A stretch of DNA of 64,000 bases. It comes from Candidatus Latescibacterota bacterium (lineage in GTDB: Bacteria; Krumholzibacteriota; Krumholzibacteriia; WVZY01). Positions 45,501-54,180 of this stretch are shown here, piece by piece; the stretch's first letter is position 1; each line of letters begins with the position of its first letter. The translations under genes and the position numbers were made by a program. The notes under the pieces are model-generated. The model did not search any database and was not told the origin of the DNA. It saw nothing but the letters and a program-made list of their open reading frames with translations. Location: contig WVZY01000077.1 in assembly GCA_011772205.1 (NCBI GenBank), positions 17,868 to 81,867 of the forward strand, read 5' to 3'.

Positions 45501-45704
45501 CGAAAGCCGCCGATCCCCCGGCGCGCTTTCGCCATCGAGCTGCTACCCCCCTTTTCAACACTCGTCCTTCTCGACCGCCCCCGCGCGCTTCCATCTTTTG
45601 CAGGGTGTCTCTGTCCCAGGAAAGAGAGCGCAGCTTGGGGCGTCCTGGTATTTTTTACGCAGGTTGCGATAAAGAGTTCCCGATGTCTGAAGTGTGACTC
45701 CGGT

Positions 45705-46973
45705 TCAGGCTGACGATTCCGGGAGTTTCAGAGCCTGCTCGAAGTACTCGGCAAGGGGGGAGATATTGTTCCGGAGATCGAAGAACGCTTCCACGCGTTT
45801 TCGCCCATTCAATGAAAGCCTTCGTCTTAACTCATTATCCAGCAGTAGATTAACAAGAGAGTCTGCGAGCATTATCGCATCTCCAGCCGGAACCAGGATC
45901 CCATCGACTCCATCACGGACGAGCTCGGGGATCCCCGAAAGACGCGAAGCGACGACGGTGGCTCCGCAGGCCATCGCCTCTGCGAGGACGTTCGGTAGCC
46001 CTTCCATCGACCCATTCCTGGCCCGAATCGAAGCCATGACGAATATGTCGGCCCGCTGAAACAATCGGATGATTCCCTGGTGTGGCATCGATCCAACAAA
46101 AGACACGTTCGTTCCGAGATTGAGGGATAGAGCGAGCTGAACCAGCCGCAGCCTCTCCGGTCCGTCCCCGAATATCTCCGCCTCGAAGCGAATCCCGCGC
46201 ATCATGAGCTCTGCGAGCGCTTGGAGGACGATATGGACGCCCTTTTTCGGCTCCAGCCCCCCGCCCGCCACGATGAGCGGCACTTCTCTTGGAGCCTTTT
46301 CAGGAAATCGATACCTCTCGAGCTCCAAACCCTGGTACACCACTTTCACCTTATCCCCTGGCCCTCCCAGTGACAGCAGATGCCCGTGGTTATGATTCGA
46401 GACTGTGATCACACGATCAGCCGCTCGCATTTTTTCCGCAAGCAAGAGCTCGGTCCCTTTTACATAGATGTCCCATGCATGTGCGGTAAAACTGAATGGG
46501 AGTCCGGAGACTTTGGATATGAAGAACGCGCAGGTGGTGGGAACGGTCGCGAAATGAGCGTGGAGATGGAGGATGTTCTCCCGCCGAAATATGTCAATCA
46601 GGCAGAGGCTTTTGGGGAGAATCGCAAGAAATTTGAGCATCCGACCGGGGCGTTTCCTTAACGCCCAGAGGATTCTTGCAGCTTCGCGGACGATATTGGA
46701 GGAGCGTTCTAAAAACACCTTCGCCGACGCACGCAAAAGACTCAGCGAAAAAAAGAAAGGCAAATAGAATACCTTAGCGTGGGGGAGCTCTTCTTGTCCG
46801 ACGGACTGGGGGGTGTTTTTCAAGGAGACAACTATGAGCTCGATTCCCCTTTTTTCCAGTTCGATTATCTCGCGTGAGATGAATGTTTCCCGAAGGACGG
46901 GAAATGTGGAGGTGATATAGACAAGCTTCCCCTTCCGCCCCGGGGATGTGTTTTTAGGATTCCTTTTGAGCAA
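45705..46973 (-). CDS. GT4-type glycosyltransferase (exopolysaccharide operon)
   Basis: The 422-residue protein opens KLVYITSTFPVLRETFISREI, a start typical of the colanic-acid WcaL/AmsK-like GT4 enzymes. It has HLHAHFATVPTTCAFFIS in the middle and the donor site GSMEGLPNVLAEAMACGATV in the C-terminal domain. It is probably cytosolic and adds a sugar to a polysaccharide repeat unit. It starts at TTG 46973, 7 nt after TAAGG, inside the last 20 nt of the Wzy-like gene. It is the last gene of the operon 49508 to 45705. Confidence 0.85.
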   Translation of the reverse strand: MLKRNPKNTSPGRKGKLVYITSTFPVLRETFISREIIELEKRGIELIVVSLKNTPQSVGQEELPHAKVFYLPFFFSLSLLRASAKVFLERSSNIVREAARILWALRKRPGRMLKFLAILPKSLCLIDIFRRENILHLHAHFATVPTTCAFFISKVSGLPFSFTAHAWDIYVKGTELLLAEKMRAADRVITVSNHNHGHLLSLGGPGDKVKVVYQGLELERYRFPEKAPREVPLIVAGGGLEPKKGVHIVLQALAELMMRGIRFEAEIFGDGPERLRLVQLALSLNLGTNVSFVGSMPHQGIIRLFQRADIFVMASIRARNGSMEGLPNVLAEAMACGATVVASRLSGIPELVRDGVDGILVPAGDAIMLADSLVNLLLDNELRRRLSLNGRKRVEAFFDLRNNISPLAEYFEQALKLPESSA

Positions 46974-48327
46974 CGTGACGCCTTACCAAGTTGCCGGCAA
47001 CCAGTCCACCGGCGAGGGGGAACCAGACGAAATAGGCAAATTCGGTCGAAGCGAACATGCAACTGATCAAGGATGCAATGAATGAAATCAAAATGTAAAA
47101 CGAAAGGTCTCCCATCCATGCAGTCCGGGCTTCCCACCTCGCCCGGATTCCCTTCAGACAATTTTGCACCGCGGACACGCAGAAACCCACATAAGCCAGA
47201 AATCCAAACAACCCTACGCCGGAGAGGATCTCGAGGTATGCGTTGTGCGCCACGATCCGCACGACGAGATCCGTCCCCGATCGAGCGATAAAATTATTGA
47301 GGCCGACGCCGGTCAGCGGGTGTTGAAGAAACATGTGAATAGCAGATTCGGCCGCCCTTATTCTCAATAGGATGGACCAGTCACCCGGGCGTGATCTTGC
47401 CAGCTCGCCTAACGAGAAAAGTCTTATCCAGTAGGCCTTAGGGGTGAGGAATACGGATGCAGCGAAAACCAGGGCAATACCGACGTAAAATCTTTTGCTT
47501 TTCAACTCTCGAAACAGCGGTGCCAGCAGTGCGAAAGCCAATGCGAACACCGCCGATCTCGAGAAAGTAGCAAAGGTCGCAATAACAAGGATAAGAATCC
47601 CGACCAAGAAAAATACCCTATGCCATATCCGATATGCGCGCTTCACCGCGTAGAATCCCAAGGGAATCGCCGAAATCAGGAACATTGCCAGAATATTCGG
47701 ATTTATTTGCGTTCCTTCAAAGCGCGCCATCTGAGCAAAGCCGATCACCGATATATCCTCTCCCAGCCCAAGTTTCATGTTCGCGAAACCCAACAAAACA
47801 CCGGCAACCCCTCCCATAAAGACGACGACCACATACTTATGGAGATCCGCGGGGTTCTTCAATAGTTGAAGGGCAAGAAAGGTCAGGATCAACACTTTGA
47901 CGTACTTGATGAGGCCGATGAGCGATACACTCAAGGAGTATGCGTACAGCATCGATGTCAAAGCCATCAATGTAAAGAATGCGGCAGACCAAATGAACGT
48001 CCGATCGCTGAGTTCGATCTCTTCCCCGGAGAAAAGACGCAGCAGCACTGCGGCGAATGCAATCAATACGATCGGGTAAGGAACGAGCAAGGGGAAATAA
48101 AACGACAGGCCGGAATAAATATAGAACACCGCCGTGTAAAAACTAAACTTGGGGTACGCAAAAAAAACGGATCCCAGAACGGCGAGCCCCAGACCAAGCA
48201 ACATGAATTTCAAAACCGCGATCGCAATGAAAAAATAAAGGATAAAGGCACCGATCACCGGGACGGTGGAAGCTACGTAAAGGTATACGAGTTGCCTTTT
48301 GGAGAGCGCACGCGAGGATGGATACAT
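46954..48327 (-). CDS. O-antigen ligase / Wzy-type polymerase family membrane protein
   Basis: The 457-residue protein has about twelve membrane helices and the large periplasmic loop of the Wzy_C family, with FLQHPLTGVGLNNFI, where H and G residues match the family pattern, and NAYLEILSGVGLFGFLAYVGF after it. Such proteins polymerise or ligate polysaccharide chains at the periplasmic face of the inner membrane. It follows the Wzz-like gene by 2 nt and overlaps the GT4 gene by 20 nt. Whether it is a polymerase or ligase cannot be told from sequence. Confidence 0.85.
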   Translation of the reverse strand: MYPSSRALSKRQLVYLYVASTVPVIGAFILYFFIAIAVLKFMLLGLGLAVLGSVFFAYPKFSFYTAVFYIYSGLSFYFPLLVPYPIVLIAFAAVLLRLFSGEEIELSDRTFIWSAAFFTLMALTSMLYAYSLSVSLIGLIKYVKVLILTFLALQLLKNPADLHKYVVVVFMGGVAGVLLGFANMKLGLGEDISVIGFAQMARFEGTQINPNILAMFLISAIPLGFYAVKRAYRIWHRVFFLVGILILVIATFATFSRSAVFALAFALLAPLFRELKSKRFYVGIALVFAASVFLTPKAYWIRLFSLGELARSRPGDWSILLRIRAAESAIHMFLQHPLTGVGLNNFIARSGTDLVVRIVAHNAYLEILSGVGLFGFLAYVGFCVSAVQNCLKGIRARWEARTAWMGDLSFYILISFIASLISCMFASTEFAYFVWFPLAGGLVAGNLVRRHVAQKES

Positions 48328-48329
48328 TT

Positions 48330-49508
48330 TTATTTTTTTCTACGAAAGATCCTTGAAATGTCATTGAGAACAGGTCCAAAAATCTCCTTGACGACACCCC
48401 TTTGCTCTTCCTGCTCTCTCCACAGTGTGACCATCACGGCGAGGAGAGCGCTCCACCCAAAACCAACTAATCCCCCGAGCACGACGAGGATCTTGCGCTT
48501 CGGGCGACTTCGTATTTCGGGAATTTCAGCCCTGTCCAGCACTTGAATCGTGGGCGTATCTCTCGCCTCGTCGATTCGTGCTTTCTCATGCTCTTTGATG
48601 AGGAGCTCATAAACCTTCTCCTCGATTTTGACACGGCGCGTGAGTCTAAGAAGATCGAGGGTAACTTCGGGGACCTTGTCCAACGTGGGGAAAAATGATC
48701 GAACGAAATCTTCCTCGTCCCTTGCGGAATTCACTTTGAATTTCTTGAGCTGCCCCAGAATTTCGTCGTAACGCTCTTTCTTGTCGACATACTCTTCCGA
48801 AGATTCGGAGGCGTATTGACCGAGAATGTCCATCTCTACTTCGAGGGCAATCGCTTCGCCAGTTAGATCCGACATGACTTCGAGCGTCGATTTCACCTGC
48901 TCGCTGATTTCCAGAGCCTGGTTTTGTTCCTGGAAAACCCTAAGTTCTTCCTCCGCTCTCTGGAGATCCCTGCCGTGGATCTCGAGTTGCCTTGCGATGA
49001 ACTCCCGCGTCTTCGATGCGCGAGCCGAGTTTAGCTCCTGGTTGAATTCATCGAGCAGTTCCACGAATCGATTTGCGACCGAGGCGGCACGCTCCGGATC
49101 TCTATCCTCGAACTGGATGATCAATAACCCATTTTCGAGAAGCCTAAACGTAGAATGTGAGTGGAGCGAGCCCAGCGCCTCGGTTACTGAGCTCGATCCG
49201 TAAACTCTTTTCAAGCCGAATTCCTCGGTTATCTGCTCGCCGACTTTCCGGCTCATTAGGATATCGATATAAATCGTTGCTGACTGGGCGCCCACTCCTC
49301 CGCCCCCAAAAAGGGGGAGCTGGAGACTCTGAACGAACTCGGCGTAGGCTGGCACGCTTCCCTGAGGCTCAGGGGGAAATATCGACGTCCTGGCGGTGTA
49401 CCATTTGGGCAAAAGGAGACTAACGACCGCCATTGCCGCTGCAGCAACGAGCGCAGAGGAGACGATGAACTTTCTCCACATAACGAGAGTTTTGATCAGG
49501 AATGTCAT
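48330..49508 (-). CDS. Wzz-type polysaccharide chain-length regulator
   Basis: The 392-residue protein has two membrane helices (about residues 12-32 and 350-372) enclosing a long periplasmic coiled-coil domain. The second helix is preceded by RSRPKRKILVVLGGLVG, the conserved proline-containing end of Wzz/Wzc proteins. There is no C-terminal tyrosine kinase domain. Partners should be the Wzy-like gene 2 nt downstream and the GT2 gene, whose stop overlaps this start by 4 nt. Confidence 0.88.
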   Translation of the reverse strand: MTFLIKTLVMWRKFIVSSALVAAAAMAVVSLLLPKWYTARTSIFPPEPQGSVPAYAEFVQSLQLPLFGGGGVGAQSATIYIDILMSRKVGEQITEEFGLKRVYGSSSVTEALGSLHSHSTFRLLENGLLIIQFEDRDPERAASVANRFVELLDEFNQELNSARASKTREFIARQLEIHGRDLQRAEEELRVFQEQNQALEISEQVKSTLEVMSDLTGEAIALEVEMDILGQYASESSEEYVDKKERYDEILGQLKKFKVNSARDEEDFVRSFFPTLDKVPEVTLDLLRLTRRVKIEEKVYELLIKEHEKARIDEARDTPTIQVLDRAEIPEIRSRPKRKILVVLGGLVGFGWSALLAVMVTLWREQEEQRGVVKEIFGPVLNDISRIFRRKK

Positions 49509-50788
49509 TTTTTCAGCTGAGCCGTACTTGAACTCGTTTGCGGAGCCGCCGTTTCACTATGAGGTGCAAGCCCTGCATCTTCTCGGTTGGAGGCGGCCGC
49601 CGCATTCTTGCCCTTGGCAGGGGCAGGCGCGAACCTGGCGCTCTCAGCTTTCTCCCACACCCTTAGGCGCTTCCCCGCTAGAAACTGAGCAATGGCCACT
49701 ATAGCGGCAAAGTTCACCATTGTAAAATAAAATGGAACATAAAAGATGCTTCGGGGTTTGCTCGTTCTCTTGAGACGCCAACCATTCATCGCAGCTAAAT
49801 AGAAAATCGATTGAAAAGCTAAAACAACAGTATAAAACCATGAACTTCCAACAAGCATGATGTTCGATATCAGGATCAGAAAGAGAAAAGGCGCCACCGT
49901 CCATCTAATCAACTTGTGAGACAAAAATTGCCACAGCCTGAATCCGCGGAATTTGGATTTGAGAATCGCAAAGCCGGTCAGTCCTCTCAGAATGATTCTC
50001 ACCTTTCTTTTGAATTCTTCGCGCCAAAAAATCGTCGACCTTTCGATAGCCACCGCCTCCGGCTCGTAAACAACACCGTAGCCACGACTGGCGATTTCGA
50101 CGGGAAGCTGGAAATCGTTTGCCACGTCGGGGTAGAGACGGCTGAAAAGGTTTCTGCGAATGGCGAAAATTGGACCGGTTGCCACTAGAACGCTTTTCAA
50201 AGCGCTTTCCAAGATGCTGATCCTTGATTCGTATTTCCAGTAAACACCTTCTCCTTTTCCCACAGATGAGCGGTGCCGCTCGACATAATTCAATTTACCG
50301 ACGACACAGCCGATCCGTGGATCCGAAAAGTGCTGGATAAGCTTTTCCAGCGCGTCTTCCTCAAACAAACAGTTTGCATCCGTGAAAACAACGATCTCCT
50401 CGGTAAGATTTTCCATTACGTCGTTGATCACGGCGCTCTTCCCTCTTCGCTGCGGCTGGTGAAAGAGTTCCACGCCCATATCGCTGTAGTTTTTGGGGAT
50501 CTGGACCGTCGCATCGGTGGAGCCATCGGAGGCGATAAGAATCCGGAGTTTTTCTCTCGGATAACTCAACGCCAGGCTGTTTTCGATCTTCCTCCGGATG
50601 ATTTTTTCCTCATTGAATGCCGAGATGAACAAACACACAGTCGGCAGATAGTTGCTTTTCGACTCGCTTGCTTTTTCGCGCCTTAGTTTTCCAAAAAGAA
50701 ACAAGAGGGAGGGGTATCCGAGATAGGGGTAGAAAATGACCGCGACGCTGCACCAGAAAAGAATCGCCCACATTGGCATGCTCTCCAT
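49505..50788 (-). CDS. GT2-type membrane glycosyltransferase
   Basis: The 427-residue protein has an N-terminal membrane helix, then a GT-A domain with CLFISAFNEEKIIRRKIENS, LIASDGSTDATV and VVFTDANCLFEEDALEKL (DxD-like TDAN). Three or four C-terminal membrane helices follow, one containing IRWTVAPFLFLILISNIML. This is the layout of processive or membrane-linked GT2 enzymes such as cellulose- and hyaluronan-synthase-like proteins. It is the first glycan gene of the operon and follows the propeller gene by 77 nt. A Pro/Ala-rich cytosolic tail ends the protein. Confidence 0.86.
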   Translation of the reverse strand: MESMPMWAILFWCSVAVIFYPYLGYPSLLFLFGKLRREKASESKSNYLPTVCLFISAFNEEKIIRRKIENSLALSYPREKLRILIASDGSTDATVQIPKNYSDMGVELFHQPQRRGKSAVINDVMENLTEEIVVFTDANCLFEEDALEKLIQHFSDPRIGCVVGKLNYVERHRSSVGKGEGVYWKYESRISILESALKSVLVATGPIFAIRRNLFSRLYPDVANDFQLPVEIASRGYGVVYEPEAVAIERSTIFWREEFKRKVRIILRGLTGFAILKSKFRGFRLWQFLSHKLIRWTVAPFLFLILISNIMLVGSSWFYTVVLAFQSIFYLAAMNGWRLKRTSKPRSIFYVPFYFTMVNFAAIVAIAQFLAGKRLRVWEKAESARFAPAPAKGKNAAAASNREDAGLAPHSETAAPQTSSSTAQLKK

Positions 50789-50865
50789 CGATAAATTTAA
50801 CCCCGCCTACGCTATCATGCAAATCCGCTCCATACAAGGAAAAACAAGATTCCGAATGGGCTTGC

Positions 50866-52671
50866 TTACCAAAGCTGCTCCATTGGAATCAGCGAGAGAC
50901 CGTCCTTTCGGAATCCTATCCAGATCAGACCTTCACTGTCCAAGAGAATCACGCTCACATCCCTCCCCTCAAAACCATCCTGTGGTTGGATATATTGCAC
51001 ACTGCCGGCGCCGATCAGCCATAGACCTTCCGAAGTCCCCACGTATGTTCTCCCCATATGGTCGAAGCGAATACGGGTAAGGTTGACATCCGTGCCTATG
51101 GGCGGAAGCTCCAGCAGATTCCATCCACTGTCCCGATCATACCGCCAAACACCCTTCCACCCAGCGACAAAGAGTCGGCCTGCGGAATCCACAGCGGCAT
51201 CGGACAGCGGTTGTTCGTTGAACCATGAGAGAGGAAACTTCTCCCAGCGGCGGCCATCGAACCCGGAGATTCCCGAGCGTTGCGATAACGCCCATACTCT
51301 CCCGGAGCCGACCCGCAAAATCCGGTCTATCGGTCCCCCGGTCAGCTCATCCGACTCCCCTAATCGGAGCCAGGTCCGGCCGTCGAACTTCAGGACTTCT
51401 CCCCGGTCCGTTCCAGCCCACAGATACCCGTTGGGTTCGAACACCATCGAGGAGATGACATGGGTTTCCCCTCTTATATCCAGCGGAACTTCGATAAAAC
51501 GCCTCCCGTCCTTCCGAAACACACCCCAGCGATTGCTGCACCAGAGCTCTCCGCTCGGCGATATTGCCATGGCGAGGACCGGTCCAACCATCGCCTCGAG
51601 CTCGAACGATGTCGCTTCGCTGGGAAGCGACAGCAGCTGCGATCCGACTGCGACGTACCGGCATCCCGCGGAGTCCTCGATAGCGGCGAGCGCCGCATTC
51701 GAGGGTAGAGCTGACGGAATCCGCTCCTTCAGGATTTCACCTTCTCGAATCCAAACAATGAGACCGTTTGCAGAGCCAAAATAAATCACTCCGGAGTCGT
51801 CTGCATAGGCGCAGCGCCACCTTTCCGTCTCGATCTCCTCATCCGTCTCACCAATCTCAATCCACTGGCCGTAACGGTAGCGGCTGATCCTGCCGTAACT
51901 GCCCGCCGCCCACAATGCCTGCTCGGAATCCAATTCAATGGCGGCGATTTCATCGTATGGAAACAAACCTCTCGGAGAAATCCGTCTGCCTCTGACCCCG
52001 TCAAAGTAATAAACGCCCTTGCTTGGGATGAGAGCATACATGGCGAAGTCTTCTGTAAGCAGCAGGTCACGAACTTCCCCTTTGGGCAAACCGGCACCCG
52101 CACGAAAGCTCACCCATAAACTGTCCCTGAATGCACACAGTCCCAGAGCGGTCGCGTAGTAATACGTGGTGTCATCCATCTTAATGACGCCGAAAACGCT
52201 GTCATCCAGCAGCGAGTCTATACGGGTTACGACGAAAATGGTGTCCCCCTGCATGATGCCGGCTCCATGACCGCGGGTGCCGTAGCAGATCTCGCCGGCG
52301 GGTCCAAAATCGATGCTCCTGATGTCACGAAGGGATGGATTCAAACTGGCTTCGTAATGATACACACCCTTCTCCGTAAAGACAGAAAGACCTCTATCCG
52401 TCCCAACGAGTACGGTGTCTCCCCGGCCGGTTATCGCGTAGATCGAGTTGGATGGGAGCCGGGGCCCGATGAGATACTTCGCGGTGAATTCGCCGTCGAT
52501 CAGATCGTAAATCAGCAGCCCCCCGTTGGTGCCGATCCAGAGCGAGTCCCCGTGTCGGTAAATCGCCTGAATCTCACTGTTATTGCCCAGATGGGTCCAG
52601 GGTGCTTCTTCATCGCCCAAGGGTAACGCCAGTGCTGGCATGAGGATTAGACATATGGCGATTCTCTTCAT
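50866..52671 (-). CDS. secreted beta-propeller protein (two-component-regulator-propeller repeats)
   Basis: The 601-residue protein has a signal peptide (MKRIAICLILMPALALPLG) and many repeats of the form h-W-h-G-T-x-x-G-h-x-h-h-D. Examples are LWIGTNGGLLIYD (about 47-59), VLVGTDRGLSVF, LWAGTDRGEVLKFDG and YVGTSEGLWLI. These are Reg_prop repeats, enough for one or two seven-bladed propellers. In other bacteria such propellers are joined to a Y_Y_Y domain and histidine kinase; none is attached here. It has its own promoter at 52784 and is followed by the exopolysaccharide genes on the same strand, 77 nt apart. A sensor or adhesion role is possible but unproven. Confidence 0.82.
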   Translation of the reverse strand: MKRIAICLILMPALALPLGDEEAPWTHLGNNSEIQAIYRHGDSLWIGTNGGLLIYDLIDGEFTAKYLIGPRLPSNSIYAITGRGDTVLVGTDRGLSVFTEKGVYHYEASLNPSLRDIRSIDFGPAGEICYGTRGHGAGIMQGDTIFVVTRIDSLLDDSVFGVIKMDDTTYYYATALGLCAFRDSLWVSFRAGAGLPKGEVRDLLLTEDFAMYALIPSKGVYYFDGVRGRRISPRGLFPYDEIAAIELDSEQALWAAGSYGRISRYRYGQWIEIGETDEEIETERWRCAYADDSGVIYFGSANGLIVWIREGEILKERIPSALPSNAALAAIEDSAGCRYVAVGSQLLSLPSEATSFELEAMVGPVLAMAISPSGELWCSNRWGVFRKDGRRFIEVPLDIRGETHVISSMVFEPNGYLWAGTDRGEVLKFDGRTWLRLGESDELTGGPIDRILRVGSGRVWALSQRSGISGFDGRRWEKFPLSWFNEQPLSDAAVDSAGRLFVAGWKGVWRYDRDSGWNLLELPPIGTDVNLTRIRFDHMGRTYVGTSEGLWLIGAGSVQYIQPQDGFEGRDVSVILLDSEGLIWIGFRKDGLSLIPMEQLW

Positions 52672-53214
52672 TGGTTGTTGCTCTCGATAGCCGGCCTACC
52701 GGCCAGCTGCTTGCAGTCCCATTCGAGGACCGATCTGATTAGACTGCTCTCCGGGCGCACAGCACCGGAAAATGCATTGGAGGATTATAGGTTCGGGGAT
52801 TCGCAATCGTCAAGAAGTCCGGTATCTCCACTCGGCTTCCCCGCCTCCGGCGGAGGATCCTCCCTCGCTCCGCGTAGCGGTCCGTCACCCCCACGGGGCC
52901 TTCTAGCTTGCATCCGCGCCATGGCTCGTCGCCCTCATCACGCAGCACTTCTTGCTCGCTCCACGCAATGGCTCGTTAGCTCCACCGAGCCCCCACTTGG
53001 TGCCGCGTAAAGATTCCTCAGCCCCATCCCGCAACATTCCTACCCTCTCCGCAGAACGGTCGGCTCAACCACCACCTGCAGATCCCTCCCTACAGCTTGC
53101 CGAAGAATGATGGATCGAGGTATGCTTCCCGGAACATCGGTATTTGCACAGCTCGACTCCGCTCGGCAAAAGCCCGGTCCATACCGAACGCCTGCAACAT
53201 CGGGAGATCGATCA
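52672..53214. other. intergenic region with promoter for the propeller gene
   Basis: The region holds the propeller promoter (52784-52813) and, at 52839-52853, an inverted repeat CCTCC-GGCGGAGG-like hairpin. The GC-rich part 52830-53040 has no recognisable gene on either strand. The start of the lipid kinase gene lies at the right end. Confidence 0.5.
52784..52813 (-). promoter_or_regulatory. strong promoter of the propeller and exopolysaccharide operon
   Basis: Minus-strand TTGACG (52813-52808), 18-nt spacer, perfect TATAAT (52789-52784). The leader is about 105 nt. Confidence 0.75.
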
Positions 53215-54135
53215 ATGAATGCAGCCATCATCGCCAATCCATTCGCTGGAAGGGGCCGAACAAAAAGGATTGTCGAACAGTTTCTTCCTCGTGCCAAAGC
53301 TCTCGGGCTCTCCACCACATTCGAATGGACCCGGGGCCCGGGGGATGGGATCGATCTCGCAAAGAGGCTCTCCGGATCCCACGACGTCCTCTGCGTGATC
53401 GGGGGAGATGGAACGATCCACGAGGCGGTAAATGGACTCATGCCGGATCCCATTCCCGTCGTATTTGTGCCTACTGGATCCGGGAATGATTTCGCAAAGC
53501 TTCTCCCCTGCCCCACGACCCCGGAGGAGCTGCTCCAAACCCTCGAGATGGGACTTGGCTATCACTTCGATGTGGTGGAAACAGGATTTCGCTACTGCAT
53601 CAACAGCATCGGGCTCGGATTCGAGGCGCTGGTCACCCAACATAGCCGGAGCATCCACCGGTTGAGCGGGGTTCCCTTGTACCTCCTTGCCGTTTTCAAA
53701 TCGCTCGCGTCGTTTTTGAATCCCACGCTACGAATGGCTATCGACGACGAGGAGATGCAGACCGGGGAAAAGCTCCTCGTGAGCATTGGCAACGGCGTCA
53801 GCGCCGGAGGAGGTTTCTATCTAACGCCGAATGCGTGCCCTGATGACGGGCACGTTGACCTATGTATTGTTTCGCCAATGGGCCGGTTGAGAATTCTCCG
53901 TCTCCTGCCGCTGGCGTTGAAAGGCACGCATACGAACAAGCGAGGCGTAGAAATGCGGAGAGTGACGTCGCTCACCATCGATTCCCACACTCCATATCAC
54001 TTGCATGTGGATGGGGAGTATCTCGGAGAAAAGCCCTGGAGACTGCGAATATTCGTAAGAGAAAGGGTGCTTCCGATCCTATGTCTTCGAAGAGGGCCCA
54101 CGCGTGCGAAGCACAGTATTGTCAAAATCCTGTAG
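53215..54135 (+). CDS. diacylglycerol-kinase / lipid-kinase family protein (YegS/DgkB type)
   Basis: The 306-residue protein begins AAIIANPFAGRGRTKRIVEQ and has the ATP-binding loop VIGGDGTIHEAVNGLM and the substrate loop FVPTGSGNDFAKLL; the LAVFKSLA and VSIGNGVSAGGGFYLTPNAC segments follow the YegS/DgkB pattern. It should phosphorylate a lipid such as diacylglycerol or a sphingoid base in the inner membrane. ATG 53215 lies 8 nt after GGGAG; the frame is open earlier but that part is not homologous. It converges with the gene at 54181 with only 45 nt between. Confidence 0.88.
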   Translation: MNAAIIANPFAGRGRTKRIVEQFLPRAKALGLSTTFEWTRGPGDGIDLAKRLSGSHDVLCVIGGDGTIHEAVNGLMPDPIPVVFVPTGSGNDFAKLLPCPTTPEELLQTLEMGLGYHFDVVETGFRYCINSIGLGFEALVTQHSRSIHRLSGVPLYLLAVFKSLASFLNPTLRMAIDDEEMQTGEKLLVSIGNGVSAGGGFYLTPNACPDDGHVDLCIVSPMGRLRILRLLPLALKGTHTNKRGVEMRRVTSLTIDSHTPYHLHVDGEYLGEKPWRLRIFVRERVLPILCLRRGPTRAKHSIVKIL

Positions 54136-54180
54136 AAGAAAGACAATGGCAGAATAGAGGGGCGACCGTTTCTTGTGACG

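Noticed and set aside
45645..45704. A translated stretch reading GTLYRNLRKKYQ just after the GT4 stop, resembling the end of a Fis-type helix-turn-helix.
   Set aside because: It is in the GT4 frame only after a TGA, has no upstream domain, and the spacing of the motif is wrong. It is most likely chance.
52830..53040. A GC-rich stretch with a CCTCCGGCGGAGG hairpin, first considered as a tRNA or terminator.
   Set aside because: No cloverleaf arms or T-loop could be built, and no T-tract follows the hairpin.
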